The notes under the pieces are model-generated. The model was not told where the DNA came from and ran no database searches. It saw nothing but the letters and a program-made list of their open reading frames with translations. Positions 23,965 through 35,349 of a stretch of 64,000 nucleotides of DNA are shown here, piece after piece (the stretch's first letter is position 1; every line of letters begins with the position of its first letter). The translations under genes were made by a program, and so were the position numbers. This DNA is from Acheta domesticus (lineage: Eukaryota > Arthropoda > Insecta > Orthoptera > Gryllidae): contig JAHLJT010000631.1 of NCBI GenBank assembly GCA_031308135.1, positions 34,333,522 to 34,397,521 on the forward strand, read 5' to 3'.

Positions 23965-24900
23965 TTATCGAGACTGCGTAGGACTGGAGTTGATGTATTG
24001 TGCAAGCTTTTCACCGACTGCATGTTTTCCAGCAAGGTTAATGTAGAGACCGTGCCGGGTGAAGTGTTTTGCTGAGAGGAAATTCATTTCAAAGAGTTTT
24101 ACATTTGTTTCTCTCAGTTGCAGTTGTTGGTTTGCGTGCTTAATCTCGCTGCGTAGTGTTGGTCTGTTGTACCAGAAGGGCAGAGTCGAGACTACAATGT
24201 TAGTATTTTGGGCGGCACATTGCAATTTGTTTACATGTTGTTCAAGTTTAAAATTACTGCCCAAATTAATGTCATTCTGCCCTCCTATTATAATGACTGT
24301 GTCAGGACACGGTGATTGTCTTCGTGTCGTTGTCCAACTCTGCAGTCATGTCTGCAAACCTCCCGTTAGGTTTAAAAATAGACGAGACTGAGTAGTTGGA
24401 GGGTAACTTCCTACTGAGAATGGAGGAAAGATGGCGACCATGGCTGTCAGCTAAAATGTTGATGGCTGTTTTTTAGGCTCAGTAGGAATGGCTTTGTTTT
24501 CAAGTGGGCTAGGATGCATAGCTTTACGTATTTTAGTTTTGACACGCTTCTGTTTGCGTTGGTTTGTGCATGTATTTGTCGATGGAAGGGAAGGGTTGTG
24601 AGGATCAGGAAGGCGAGGAAAATTTTGTTTCATAATCAAAAACACTAAATCTGTTTTGAATTGCGACCGGATGTGGTGTCTGTGTCTTATGTGCAGTCAC
24701 GGGTGCACCGTTGGGAAAATTTGCAGGGTTGCCTACTTGTACCCAACCGTCACTGTAGAGAACGACCTCTTCCAGCCTTCGCATATGTTTGTCTTAATTA
24801 CTGTTTACGTGTGTGAAGGCTTTCAGAAGGTCGGCATTGAGGGTGTGGAGAGTAAAAAGAGAACGAACAGTAGCCATGTCACGAATACGTATTAATGTAC
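23965..24900 (-). pseudogene. Decayed LINE ORF1-type protein with an SGNH hydrolase-like domain
   Basis: Read from 24900 downward, a linker with SDGWVQVGNPANFPNG is followed by a Lys/Pro-rich stretch. Next comes SGNH block I as NILADSHGRHL (about 24430-24457), then GGQNDIN as the block with the conserved Asn (about 24264-24286), and finally TRHGLYINLAGK carrying the catalytic His (about 24027-24060). This is the esterase-like module known from ORF1 proteins of some CR1-like LINEs and related elements. At least two frame changes (near 24330 and 24640) and a stop break it. The catalytic Ser, Asn and His positions are still readable. Confidence 0.6.
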
Positions 24901-25859
24901 GTGATAAAATTGGAATAAATACAAGAAAACTCAGATAAGAGCAACAATCACCCAACTTAATATTTTAAAAGTGTAAGATTTATGTGTATTCGATCAATTA
25001 AAAATTAAGATTCGATATAAGAATGAGAAGTTAAGCTAACTACAAAATCTATTGAAAACTTACGAAATTTGACAATGTGTTTACGTATTTTCGTTCACTT
25101 ATTGTTTATTGTTTATAAAACTTGGACTACAAGTTTCAATGTCATTGATCTTTGATAAAAACAATTAGCACTAACCGTAATAATAAATAATTAAATCATA
25201 ATAAATTTAAGTTACTACAACTTAAGTTTAAGTTGCCTGTCCTAAAGAAAGAAATAACTTGTATTGTAAGAAATATATAATTATTGTAGCATTGCTCTCT
25301 TTGTCTATGATAATTCCTTTTGTTTATAAGGACACGTTGCAATTAAGTAATTTTTTAGTGTTTTTTTTTTAATTTAGTTTTACTTAATCTGCAACTGTTT
25401 AATACAATGTCGTCTATACTTTACTGTAAATAGATAGAAGATATTAACTGAAAATTTGTCTTGAAAATTTAGAATAAGATATGAAACTAAATCAAAACTA
25501 CTCGTTACACCGTCCTCGTAACGTTCAAATAAACTGAATAGTCACTCGTCACAAAAATAAAATAAATCTTTCAGTAATTAAGTTAACACAGTGATATAAA
25601 ATCGAAAATAAACTGATCTGTTTATAGGTTTTGACACTTATCACCAACTCGTAAATCTGAAGTTCATTAAGGTTCAGTAATGTTTAAAAATCGTTATCTG
25701 TTGGTTCGTCTTGGTTAGAGCAAAAAACCAGCCGAAATTATATTTCCAGCTAACCTGCAACAAGTAATGAAAGCACTTAAACACGCAAAATGCAGTCAGA
25801 TCGCTAAAAATAGTAGATAAATCACAAAAAATCAAGAGCACAACCAGATGCGTCAATCT
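24901..25859. other. Unassigned AT-rich region upstream of the LINE
   Basis: Strongly AT-rich with no motif. The 5' boundary of the LINE could not be fixed by a target-site duplication. Confidence 0.4.
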
Positions 25860-26439
25860 CAAAAGATGGCTTCAACCAGTCCGCCAGCCCAACCGTCAAC
25901 CAGTACTTCACGTATGTTCAAAGCAGCATCACTATTCACTATCACTCGTCTTATGACCGTCGTCGAGTAAGGACGTGCCGGAGCGCAGGTAGCGAAACGG
26001 GGTGCATAGCAGGTGTCTGGTGAGCAGCGAGCGGTGAAGTTGAAGCAGAAATCTTCCAGTTTCTTTCTAGGCAAGTAAACTTATTCTTACTTTTTTCTTC
26101 CATTTTTACTATCTCTGAGTTAGCGATATTTTATTTGTTTTTTATATCCCAGAAATAATAGTTAATTTGTAAATTCTTTTTTCTTTCTTAAAATTCTAAC
26201 TTTGTCTCTTCTCATTTTTGATTTAAGTCAGGAATAACACACCTTTTCTCTTAGTTTTATTATCTTTATTTCATCCTCTTTTTTTCTTTATTTTAATAGT
26301 TTTTACTCTACTTAACACATACTTTTTTTTCTCTTATTTTTTCTCGGTCTAGCTTTCAGCCTAGAACCTTGTGTTATATTAGTGTGCTTTCATTTCTCTT
26401 CATTTTCTAATATACGTGTTTGTCTGTGTTTTTCTCGTC

Positions 26440-27114
26440 ATGAATCAAGCCGCGAAGAACCTTCTGGCAAACGAAACCTTTATCGCTCAAGTGAGCGAAT
26501 CTGTTGCTGCCCGGATAACGCAGAGCGTCCAGGAGATTAACCAGGGTCTCATCGAGGCGCTTCGGGATGAGCTCTCGAAACTTCGGGAGACCATCGAGCA
26601 GCAGAACCGCATCATCAACGAGCAACGGCAGGAGATTACGGCGCTAAAGATGGCTAATATGGAGAAAATGGACGAGCTGGAGCAGTATCAGCGGAGAAAT
26701 TCCCTTCGCTTCTTCGGCATCAGTGAGTCCAATAACGAAAACACTGACAATAAAGTTATAGAGGTGGCTAGGGATATTGGTGTTAACATTACGTTGGAAG
26801 ACATTGATAGGAGCCATAGAGTAGGTCCTAGGGCTGATGGCAAGTGTCGCCCTATTATAGTAAAATTTGTTTCATATAGGAAAAGGGCTGAAGTTTTTCA
26901 AAATAAAAGAAAACTTGTAGGTAGTGGGAAAGTAATCAGGGAAGATTTAACAGCACGTAGATTAGAAATGCTAAGAAAATGTATTGCAAAGTTTCAACTG
27001 AAAAATGTATGGTCTTTTGATGGTGCGATATTTGTAAATACCGCTCAAGGGAAAAGACGCATCACCAGAATGTGTGAAGTTGACTCGCTACCTGTAAATG
27101 GCGCTCAACTTTAA
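26440..27114 (+). CDS. LINE ORF1 protein (coiled coil, RNA-binding type)
   Basis: The 224-residue frame starts at the ATG at 26440. The first roughly 90 residues have helical heptad-like composition (repeated Glu, Leu, Gln and Arg: LIEALRDELSKLRETIEQQ), fitting a coiled coil that would make ORF1p multimers. From about residue 80, RRNSLRFFGISE, DIDRSHRVGPR and RPIIVKFVSYRKRAEVF match the RRM plus C-terminal arrangement of LINE-1-type ORF1 proteins ('transposase 22' class). The expected role is packaging of the LINE RNA into an RNP. The sequence is GC-richer in its first 250 bases than later. No break is seen. Confidence 0.8.
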   Translation: MNQAAKNLLANETFIAQVSESVAARITQSVQEINQGLIEALRDELSKLRETIEQQNRIINEQRQEITALKMANMEKMDELEQYQRRNSLRFFGISESNNENTDNKVIEVARDIGVNITLEDIDRSHRVGPRADGKCRPIIVKFVSYRKRAEVFQNKRKLVGSGKVIREDLTARRLEMLRKCIAKFQLKNVWSFDGAIFVNTAQGKRRITRMCEVDSLPVNGAQL

Positions 27115-27231
27115 CATTTGTTTTCAAAATTGTCTCTTACGTTTAATTTATTATTATTATTATTTAATTCTTTACTTTTAATATATTATTTTTAATTTCT
27201 TTCTCCTGTGAAGTACACGCTTTCAAATACA

Positions 27232-30204
27232 ATGTCAGAACTTTGGCAACCTGTAGATGACGAAGTCTTGCCGGAAACCGCGCTCCTTGACATTCCTGCC
27301 TGTGGCACTGGCCCCAGACCGGCGTTAATCTCTATACCTACCCTTCGGAACCCTGCTACACTCTCAGGTCTCAACGCGTCCATTTCGCAATTTCCTCGTG
27401 GCTTGTCTGTCTTTCACATTAACGCCCAATCTATAAAGAGACATCACTCAGAAATTGTTCATGTTCTTTCTGAAGCTAGCGCACATGTATTATTAATTAG
27501 TGAAACGTGGTTGAAATCTAACGCATCCTCTGATATTATTTCGATCCCTAAATATAAACTACTACGAAATGACAGGAATATAATAAAAGTTAATTTTAAA
27601 GAGAAATCCGGTGGGGGTGTTGCTATGTTTGTTCGTGATGATATAATTTGCAAAATAATCAAAACATCTACTTCAAACTCACCGAGCTTGGAATATATGT
27701 TTGTTGATATGATGATTGGCACAAAACATTTACTTGTCGGGGTTGTATATTGGCCTCCAAATACGGGAACGTTATTAGAATTAGAGGAATCACTTTCAGA
27801 ACTCACAGATAAGTATCAAGATATTATTATAATGGGGGATTTTAATTGTGACTTAAGAAATCCTGTCACAAAATCTGCCACTAATTTTATTCATACCTTC
27901 AATTCATATAATCTGCAAATATTGAAATTGAATCCTACTCATAGCTCATCTAAAACGGAATCGTGGATTGATCACTTGATTGTCTCAGATATTTCTAAAG
28001 TATTACTCTATGGTCAGTTTCCTGTTCCGGGTATTTCAAACCATGACCTACTCTTTGTTGTATACTCGGTTAAGTGCACTAAATACAAAAATAAAACAAT
28101 CCATTATCGTGATTACAAAAATCTTGATCTTGCAGCATTTCAAGTCGACAGTGAGCGTGCATCTTGGCACGAGGTTTACCAACAATATTCACTAGACTCT
28201 AAAGTAAATGTGTTTAATGGTATCATAACGGACATTTTTAACAAGCACGCTCCATGGAAAACTTCTCGTGTCACGCGGCCTGCTGCTCCATGGCTTACAA
28301 ACGAATTAAAAGTTCTTATGAAAGATAGAAATTCTGCATACAGTCGCTTTAGAGCTACTAAAACCGATGAAAATGAAAAAGAGTACAAAAAACTTAGAAA
28401 TTATGTAAAACAACAAGTCAGAAACGCTAAGATTCGTTTTTATCATAATCTTTTCCAAAAAAATTCCAGTACGAAGGGAGTATGGAGCACGCTGAAAAAC
28501 TTAGGAATTTGCAAACGTAAGTCAAATGACAGTTCATTAGAAATTCCATTAGATGACCTAAATGATTATTTTGCTTCCGTTGCACATCCAATAGACCCTA
28601 TTATTAAAGAAAAGTCAATACACTTTCTGGAATCACAAGCGCCACCCCGGGATGATAGCTTCTATTTCAACAATGTTGATTGCCAAGAAGTCGAAAAAAT
28701 AGTGAAGGCACTCAAGTCAAATTCAAAAGGCTCTGACGATATAACGGCCAAGCAATTAAAATTAGTTTTAAAAGACGCTCTTCCAGCACTTACACACATA
28801 ATAAACTCTTCTTTAACAACCGGATACTTTCCCCAATTGTGGAAACTAGCTTACATACGTCCCCTTCCCAAATGTATAAATTCGTTAAATCCTTGTGATT
28901 ACCGACCAATCAGTATATTACCAACATTATCCAAAGTCCTAGAAAAAATTGTACGTCAACAAATAGACAAGTATCTCGCCATAAATGATGTTCTCAATAG
29001 TTTGCAATCTGGTTTTAGGAAAGATAGAAGTACGCAAACGGCCTTGTTACGAGTCACCGAAGACATTCGTCAATCTCTGGATCAAGGCAATATAACAACA
29101 TTAACGCTTTTAGATTTTAGCAAGGCCTTCGATTCAGTAGACCATGACGTGCTTCTGGCAAAATGTAAATGCCTCGGTTTTTCTGATTCTACCTTATCGT
29201 GGATTTCAAGTTATTTTAGTAATAGACAACAGGCTGTAGTTGTTGAGAATACTTTTTCGTCCCCTAAGTCAGTTTTACGCGGAGTACCACAGGGTTCCGT
29301 ACTAGGTCCACTTTTCTTCTTGATCTATGTTAATGATATCCCCTCTGTGCTATCAATGTGCAGTCATCATATGTATGCAGACGACTTACAGATCTATGTC
29401 AGTGGGAAACCTTCGGAAGTGGCTCATTTAGTTAGTAAAACAAATCACGATTTGGCGTCGTTACTTGAATGGTCAGTGAGAAACGGCCTTAAGCTAAACC
29501 CATTAAAATCTCAATCAATTATAATTGGGTCCTGCCGGTCCCATAAAACACTTCAAAATCTAAAAATTCCTGATATCATTTTGGACAACACTACTGTTTC
29601 TTTCTGCTCTCAAGTTAAAAATCTTGGTCTGACCATCGATAAATTTCTAAATTGGGAACCTCATGCTCGGGACACTTGCCGCAAAGTGTATGCCTCAATG
29701 TACTCACTCAAATGTGCTTACAAATGCCTTCCACCCAAAACCAAAGAACTTCTAGTAAAATCACTCCTGCTCCCCCTGCTTGATTACGGTGATATCGTGT
29801 ACGGTAACATAAATAAATCAACCGCTGATGCTCTTCAAAGAGTTCAAAATGCATGTGTTAGGTTTCAATACAATATCAGAAAGTATGATCACATATCGGG
29901 GTACTATAAAGCAAATCATTTATTAAACTTGAAAGGTCGACGCCTGTTTCATAGTTTGTGCCTTTTCTACAAAATATTAAATACGGGTGTACCTGCTTAC
30001 CTCTCTTATAAAATGTCTTATCTCAAAACCAAAAGATTCCAGAAATCCTTGCTATGCAATATTCCTAAAAGCAACACCAATTTTTATAATAAATCTTACT
30101 TAGTAGCAACGACCCGAGAGTGGAATAACCTTCCAGAAAATGTTAGGAAATGTAAAACATTGCGATCATTCAAAAAACATTTAAATACTCTTCTACTGAG
30201 CTGA
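27232..30204 (+). CDS. LINE ORF2: endonuclease and reverse transcriptase
   Basis: The frame is 990 residues from the ATG at 27232. The N-terminal 300 or so residues are an APE-like endonuclease with HINAQSI, the catalytic-Glu motif ISETWL, MGDFNCDL, SWIDHLIVS and ISNHDLLF. The reverse transcriptase follows with YRPISILPTLSKVLEKIV, SGFRKDRSTQTALLRV, LLDFSKAFDSVDHD, GVPQGSVLGPLFFLIYVNDI and the catalytic YADD box (MYADDLQIYV). The C-terminal region after the thumb keeps typical LINE features (TREWNNLPENVR near the end). There is no RNase H domain. All key motifs are intact, so target-primed reverse transcription activity is plausible. It lies 117 bp downstream of ORF1, as in a bicistronic LINE transcript. 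Confidence 0.92.
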   Translation: MSELWQPVDDEVLPETALLDIPACGTGPRPALISIPTLRNPATLSGLNASISQFPRGLSVFHINAQSIKRHHSEIVHVLSEASAHVLLISETWLKSNASSDIISIPKYKLLRNDRNIIKVNFKEKSGGGVAMFVRDDIICKIIKTSTSNSPSLEYMFVDMMIGTKHLLVGVVYWPPNTGTLLELEESLSELTDKYQDIIIMGDFNCDLRNPVTKSATNFIHTFNSYNLQILKLNPTHSSSKTESWIDHLIVSDISKVLLYGQFPVPGISNHDLLFVVYSVKCTKYKNKTIHYRDYKNLDLAAFQVDSERASWHEVYQQYSLDSKVNVFNGIITDIFNKHAPWKTSRVTRPAAPWLTNELKVLMKDRNSAYSRFRATKTDENEKEYKKLRNYVKQQVRNAKIRFYHNLFQKNSSTKGVWSTLKNLGICKRKSNDSSLEIPLDDLNDYFASVAHPIDPIIKEKSIHFLESQAPPRDDSFYFNNVDCQEVEKIVKALKSNSKGSDDITAKQLKLVLKDALPALTHIINSSLTTGYFPQLWKLAYIRPLPKCINSLNPCDYRPISILPTLSKVLEKIVRQQIDKYLAINDVLNSLQSGFRKDRSTQTALLRVTEDIRQSLDQGNITTLTLLDFSKAFDSVDHDVLLAKCKCLGFSDSTLSWISSYFSNRQQAVVVENTFSSPKSVLRGVPQGSVLGPLFFLIYVNDIPSVLSMCSHHMYADDLQIYVSGKPSEVAHLVSKTNHDLASLLEWSVRNGLKLNPLKSQSIIIGSCRSHKTLQNLKIPDIILDNTTVSFCSQVKNLGLTIDKFLNWEPHARDTCRKVYASMYSLKCAYKCLPPKTKELLVKSLLLPLLDYGDIVYGNINKSTADALQRVQNACVRFQYNIRKYDHISGYYKANHLLNLKGRRLFHSLCLFYKILNTGVPAYLSYKMSYLKTKRFQKSLLCNIPKSNTNFYNKSYLVATTREWNNLPENVRKCKTLRSFKKHLNTLLLS

Positions 30205-30990
30205 TAATGTACGATGTGAAAGTGTGTACTCAATATATTATTATTATTTTAATTTTTATTTATTATTATTATTATTCAAAATTGTACGCTAAATGTAACA
30301 TTTTATATGACATTTTTAACTTTTTTTATTTTGTATTTTCTTATACTTATTGGTTAATTCTTAATTTAATAAACAACAGTATAATTAGTTTAAATTAAGT
30401 TTAATATAAGATTAGAAAGGTGTTTTTTTTTTCAAATTCATTCCAGCTAAACTTGTCATGGCTCTGACTGAATGCGTCATTTCCCTTGGTACATGTTGAT
30501 GTAATTAAACTCGGCCCTAAGCCGTCGTCCTGGCCGGGTGGTTGTGTGCATTCTCATTTTTTTTTTTTTAATGAGTTCTTTAATGGATTGAGATTTTCTT
30601 GCTAACATTTTGACGCGTATGGGTTAATATTTTCTTTTCTCTCTTTCATAATTTATTTTCGGGCATCTCTTTAATGTTCTCTTGTGTCAGTAAATGCTTT
30701 ATAAATTATTTTAAATATTTTATTTTGTTGCTCAACGTTGAAGAGCATGCACACTTCCTTTGTTTTCCCTGGTTTTCCCCGGCCGTTTAAGGTAAATGCT
30801 GGGACGTTGTGTTTTTTACTTTCATTTTGTGAGCCCAGGGGCAAGACATATCTAAGTTGTATTTTATTTAATTTACTAAATGTACTGTTTCAATTTTTAT
30901 CTATATATGTATTATTACGTGGTTAGGCGGAAGAGCGGGCCTGATGGCCCGAGTCTCGCCACATAAATAAAGTCACTATTATTATTATTT
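30205..30990 (+). other. LINE 3' UTR and tail with conserved hairpin
   Basis: AT-rich sequence leads to a short GC-richer end. The hairpin cgggcc-tgat-ggcccg lies at 30936-30951, directly followed by 'agtctcgccac', the aataaa signal at 30966 and the (att)n end. The 45-bp segment from 30918 has about 89% identity with the SINE tail from 50039. In LINE-SINE pairs the shared 3' end is what the LINE reverse transcriptase recognises. Confidence 0.8.
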
Positions 30991-31160
30991 ATTTTTACTA
31001 TTGATAGTTCAACCGACATATTCTGTTGCGTTTCACTTGTTCCAGAAGAGTCAAGTGTTACCATTCTCGTAGAATGGCGTTGTAAACCGAATATTACTGA
31101 GATTTAATCAACGTCACATATTTAGGTGGGGTTAGTTTAATTTTCTATCTTTCCCCTAAC

Positions 31161-31490
31161 ACCGAACACTCACCATGTTGGATATTATGATTCTCATGAA
31201 ATGTTTCCAACTGGTAGAACACTGTGCAAACCCACATATCAACATTTTGAAGTGCTGCGGAGTCAGAGGCGTATCTAGGAATTCAAGTGCTTATGGCAAG
31301 CATTGAATTTGCGCCCCTGTCTGGATACTACAAATTAGGGGTGTTGTTATTTGTTTTAACGGATAACTCTAAATAGCGCCCCCTGTGTGTGGCGCCCATG
31401 GCACGTGCCATATCTGCCATCCGTAGATACGCCTTTAGAAAAATGTTTTAGAGGCATTTTCCATCAAGAACTTTCGTGACCTCCACGCCT
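31161..31490 (+). repeat. Dispersed repeat family B, copy 1 (split by a MITE)
   Basis: 'gaacactcaccatgttggat' starts a block matching copies at 35611, 45451 and (inverted) 33238. The match pauses at 'gtgctgcggagtca' and resumes at 'ttagaaaaatgtttta...ctttcgtgacctcc' after a 165-bp insertion. The nature of family B is unknown and no protein is evident. Confidence 0.75.
31267..31434. mobile_element. Small MITE nested in family B
   Basis: About 168 bp bounded by aggcgtatcta on the left and its inverse tagatacgcct on the right. Three uninterrupted family B copies lack it, which marks both sides of the insertion. The flanks tcag and ttag may be a degraded 3-4-bp target duplication. The superfamily is unresolved. 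Confidence 0.75.
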
Positions 31491-33237
31491 TCTAGCATCG
31501 ACAGCGCCAAGAAAGAAACTATTGGTTTGAAGTGCAGAGTGACACCCTTTCTAATAATTATACCCAAGTCAGTTGTAATGATATCTTTAATCAGAAACGG
31601 CCGGTACGGAATTCTATTGGTGGAGCCAGTTAGTAATGCAACATCGATAAGAAAACATTTATGTTACCAATTATGGATATTCAAAATAAAGCATCCATGT
31701 TTTTAAAGATCGATGCGATGTTTCAAAACTGGTTTAGTAATCTCTAAAATAAAATTTGTGGGAAACATAATTGAATTTTACAGTGGCCGTGTTTATTAAT
31801 TTTTAATTAAGATTAAACCGAAAATAAACTAAAAATAAGAACCAATAAAAATATTCAGCTTGAAAGCCAGTGCGCCAGAAGTCAGAGCTTCCTGAGTTTA
31901 TCGAAGAAGAGTGGGGCGGGAAGAAAATAAACCTTACGTCGCGACGTACGCTGCCTCTCCATATGCGAAATACAACGAAAGACGTACGAAATACGAAGGC
32001 ATCGGGGTTATCTTGAGCAAGGGATTGTCAATGTTCGATGAAGATCGTACCATTGCTAGTGCCATTGTGCACTCTATGGAATGGAACGTATACTACTGCG
32101 TCGGTTCGATTTTAGCACCGTCTTCTCCACAAGAGACGCATACAAACCAAAACAGCGTTTCTTATACAGCGTTAAATGCAGTGGCGTAACAATCCCTCCC
32201 GGACCCCCATGCACGGTCGGTCGGGGGCCCCAGCTTACAAGCAAAAAAAAAGGAAAATTTTAGACACTGTCTTCATTTGCTTATTTTGAAAGTTTTTCAA
32301 TTCCAGTTTAAGGACTATCTATTTACAGTTTAAAGATAACTTACTTAGAATCTAACCCTCCGGTCTTTCGTTTTAACGAACGCATCGATAATTTCGTCCA
32401 GATTCGCTTTCAAGGAGTTGGTTACCTTGTTCTCTATAGACAAAATACTCAGGTCCGCCCGCCTCTCTTTTTCCATTTTACAGATCTAATTGAAAAATAT
32501 TGCATCCCTATTTTTCATTTAAAAAATCATACCAGAAATAATAATTACTTTTTGTTCTCTACTGTAATGAACAAGCAAGACAAGACCTCAAATGGGGGCC
32601 CCTTGTGGTCGGGGGCCCCAATGCCAATCCGTAGGTGGCTCAGCTGTTGAGAAAGAGGCCGGCAGATTGCAGATTGTATTGCAATTCCTGGTCGTTTGAA
32701 GAGACTATTGATAGAGCATCAAAGGACTAAATGCTCGTGAGAATTAATTACTATAATGAAAACTATTTTGAAGAAACGATATTTTATACACATATTTGTG
32801 GTGAAAAGTTTCTTTTCCTGCCTTTTTGATGGTGGTGCCATGGTACACTGGCAATGTGCTACAAGTGTCCATTGCCTTAAAACAATGCTCTGTTTAAGGA
32901 AACTGAAAAAGAAACACATAATCTGTTCCCTATGACATTTATGTTGCACGATGTTCTGATTTTTTTTATAACACCCAATTATTGTGAACATTTTGTTTCT
33001 AACCGAAAAGTAAAATGTATGTATTTATCGTACATTCAAGGAACTCATGCTTTTGCAATAATTTTATTTGGATTATTCATGCATGCGTTTGACCTTGTCA
33101 GTCTGAACCTGCCATGTAAACACCCTACATGCTATATGCCCTCGCAGGCAATTGTCACTGCCGACAGATAGGCTGATAGCGGCGGCGCGGCATGGCTGAC
33201 GAGTAACAGCCGCAGGACCGGAGGCGCGCGGCGATTT
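31491..33237. other. Unassigned region with a ggggccc-rich repeat
   Basis: A 92-codon frame at 31911-32189 has no recognised domain. Around 32176-32650 the sequence opens with 'gcagtggcgtaacaatccc' and 'cggggggcccc'-like G/C runs and closes with 'gggggccccaatgccaatcc', suggesting a second, poorly preserved element with inverted ends. The rest is AT-rich. Confidence 0.35.
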
Positions 33238-33395
33238 CCGAGGTTATGAAAGGTCTGAATACTAGTTGTCTCAAACGCACTACTTTCAAAGCTCCATAGC
33301 TCTTAAAAATGTGTATTTAGGGGTTTTGAAAGGTGCTGAACAATGTAATATTTTATGTTAATCCGAGTAGCCAACATGGTGAGTGTTACGTGCAG
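33238..33395 (-). repeat. Dispersed repeat family B, inverted copy
   Basis: Read on the minus strand it gives 'aacactcaccatgttggct', 'actcggatt', 'cacctttcaaaacccctaaa', 'gtagtgcgtttgagacaact' and 'agacctttcataacctc', matching the copy at 45451 block by block. Confidence 0.75.
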
Positions 33396-35349
33396 CCGCT
33401 AAAACACGCAAATACACGTTTGTGGGAATTTATTAAAATCTTTTGGACAGATTCAAAAAACATTATTAGTTCCCCAACAGGAGACCAATGCGCGTCGAAT
33501 GACACCTCATATGTCTCGATTGGTGCAAGAAAAGTGGTCTAACTGGGAGTGACGAATCCCCAGAAACGCACACACACAGGTACACACGCACACTCGCTTT
33601 TACGCATTTACTCAAATACTGTATAAGAATACTAGTAAACTCGTCCACGTTGCCTGGAAGTTCAATACGTCGAAATACACAAGTATGAGAAAAATAAATT
33701 AATGGGATGCAATCCACCAATTGTAGATAAACGTGTCTATTCAAACGAAGTATAAGACTTGAGCGTGTGTAATGTCTTAAATTAACATGCAGGAAGAATG
33801 GTGTCGTGTTTTGTTGTAATCTGAATTATTTAGTTTCCTGCGTATATCCCCGATGCGTGTCCGAATCAGGACCAAATGTGGGCCAGTTTGTAAATAAAAT
33901 TAAATATTGTTCATTCAAACAATATTTTATTGTATGTAATAGCAAAGAATTTTCAACATCATAACCACCACAGTCTTAAACATATTTTTAATACAGCTGT
34001 TATAATTTATACTAAAAAGTTTGTGCTATTTTGTAGCACTTTAATCGTTTCTTCGACATTCCAACGATGATGCGTCTCCAGCGGGAATGAGTACATTCTG
34101 GGTGCCCAACTTGCAAGGCTTCAAGTGCCATAACTAACATTTTAATTGTGGTTGCGGACCATACTTTCATTACTCAGGCAATCCACACCTGACTTCCCCG
34201 TAATGTTGATCTTTGCACATTGCCCGGCTGCTCTGAAACGGATGGAACCAAGATTTTTAATTTCTGAATTTACTAGAAAAAAAGATCATTCAATCTAAAC
34301 CTAGCCTATTTTTACATTAAGGGCATGTTGATCCTGGCAGGACAAATGCGCTAACGCACAATGTTCTCGTCTGACGTGGATGCAAGGGACTTTCACGTTT
34401 GACTAATGACCATTCGCCGGCCACAATAAATGGCACCGCGGGCGGCGAGTTGGACACCCCTGACTTAAACGAAGTGCGCCTCTGAAACGCGCCACGCGGT
34501 GGCTGCTCGCCCCCTTGCGCTTCCCCTTTTTCCTTTCCAGGAACGACGGTGCTGCCAACAGCTCAACGCGCCGTGCGGCCACTAGGCCAGGAAAGGGAGA
34601 CCCAGAGCCCTGCAACTCTGCATCAAAACCGGGGACAAAGCTCGAAGGTGCTGCTATAAGAGGCGCTAGTGTCGACGGGTACAGTCTCGCCAGCATCCGC
34701 ATCTAAACATTGGCTAAATTGTGGGAAGACACGAAAAGTGTCTTCTAAATGTTCAATTATTCGTCATAAATACACGTAAGAAACCGCTGAAGAAAGTGCG
34801 GACATCGACGCTATTTTTTTTTTTAGCATTACGCGCCTGCTTGAGCGCAAAGCGAACCTACGTAGGAGCCACACACGTTTGAAGTATCGTTGGCAGAAGT
34901 TCGTATTTTAGTTCCTGTAAGAAGGTACTACGGGAGAGTGCGCCACTATAATGGTCTCCACCACGTCGTATGGGACTTGAAGGGCCCTGGGGAGACCCAC
35001 ACCCTACTCCACTCGCATCCCAGGCGAAGCGACAGATCGCTGACGAGCTAATTTGACTGAAGTGACGACGGACACCGGAGAACCCGAGTCACACGGAAGT
35101 GGCCGAATTAATACAGAATTCTCTCCTATTGGCAATTTTAATGCCGGCCTCATTGCCATCGACTTGTAGGCTGCCTCCACCGGGCCCGTTCACACACGCA
35201 GCCACAACCAGCGCCTCTGAGCAAAAAGGATGTTATGTCCACAAATCAAAGATAGCACGCTAACTTGGTAACTTTTTATTTAAGCCTCCATAATTGTTAT
35301 TAAAATATAATTAACAAAGAAATAAACAGGAGTTGTTCTCTCCCGGCTG
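33396..35349. other. Unassigned region, locally GC-rich
   Basis: No gene. GC-rich islands at 34420-34700 and 34960-35060 carry overlapping open frames on both strands, typical of composition rather than coding. A short ca-rich tract lies near 33565-33600. Confidence 0.4.

Larger units (their letters stand above)
25860..30990 (+). mobile_element. Apparently full-length Jockey/CR1-type LINE
   Basis: The plus-strand order is a 5' leader with a GC-richer start (about 25860-26060), ORF1, a 117-bp AT-rich gap, ORF2, and a long 3' UTR. The 3' UTR ends in a hairpin, 'gagtctcgccac', an aataaa signal (30966-30971) and a terminal (att)n run. Both ORFs are uninterrupted, which suggests a recent insertion. 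The 5' end is an estimate. The tail is shared with the SINE at 49764-50118. Confidence 0.8.

Noticed and set aside
34403..34706. Overlapping open frames on both strands in a GC-rich island
   Set aside because: No motif, and frames on both strands are expected from composition.
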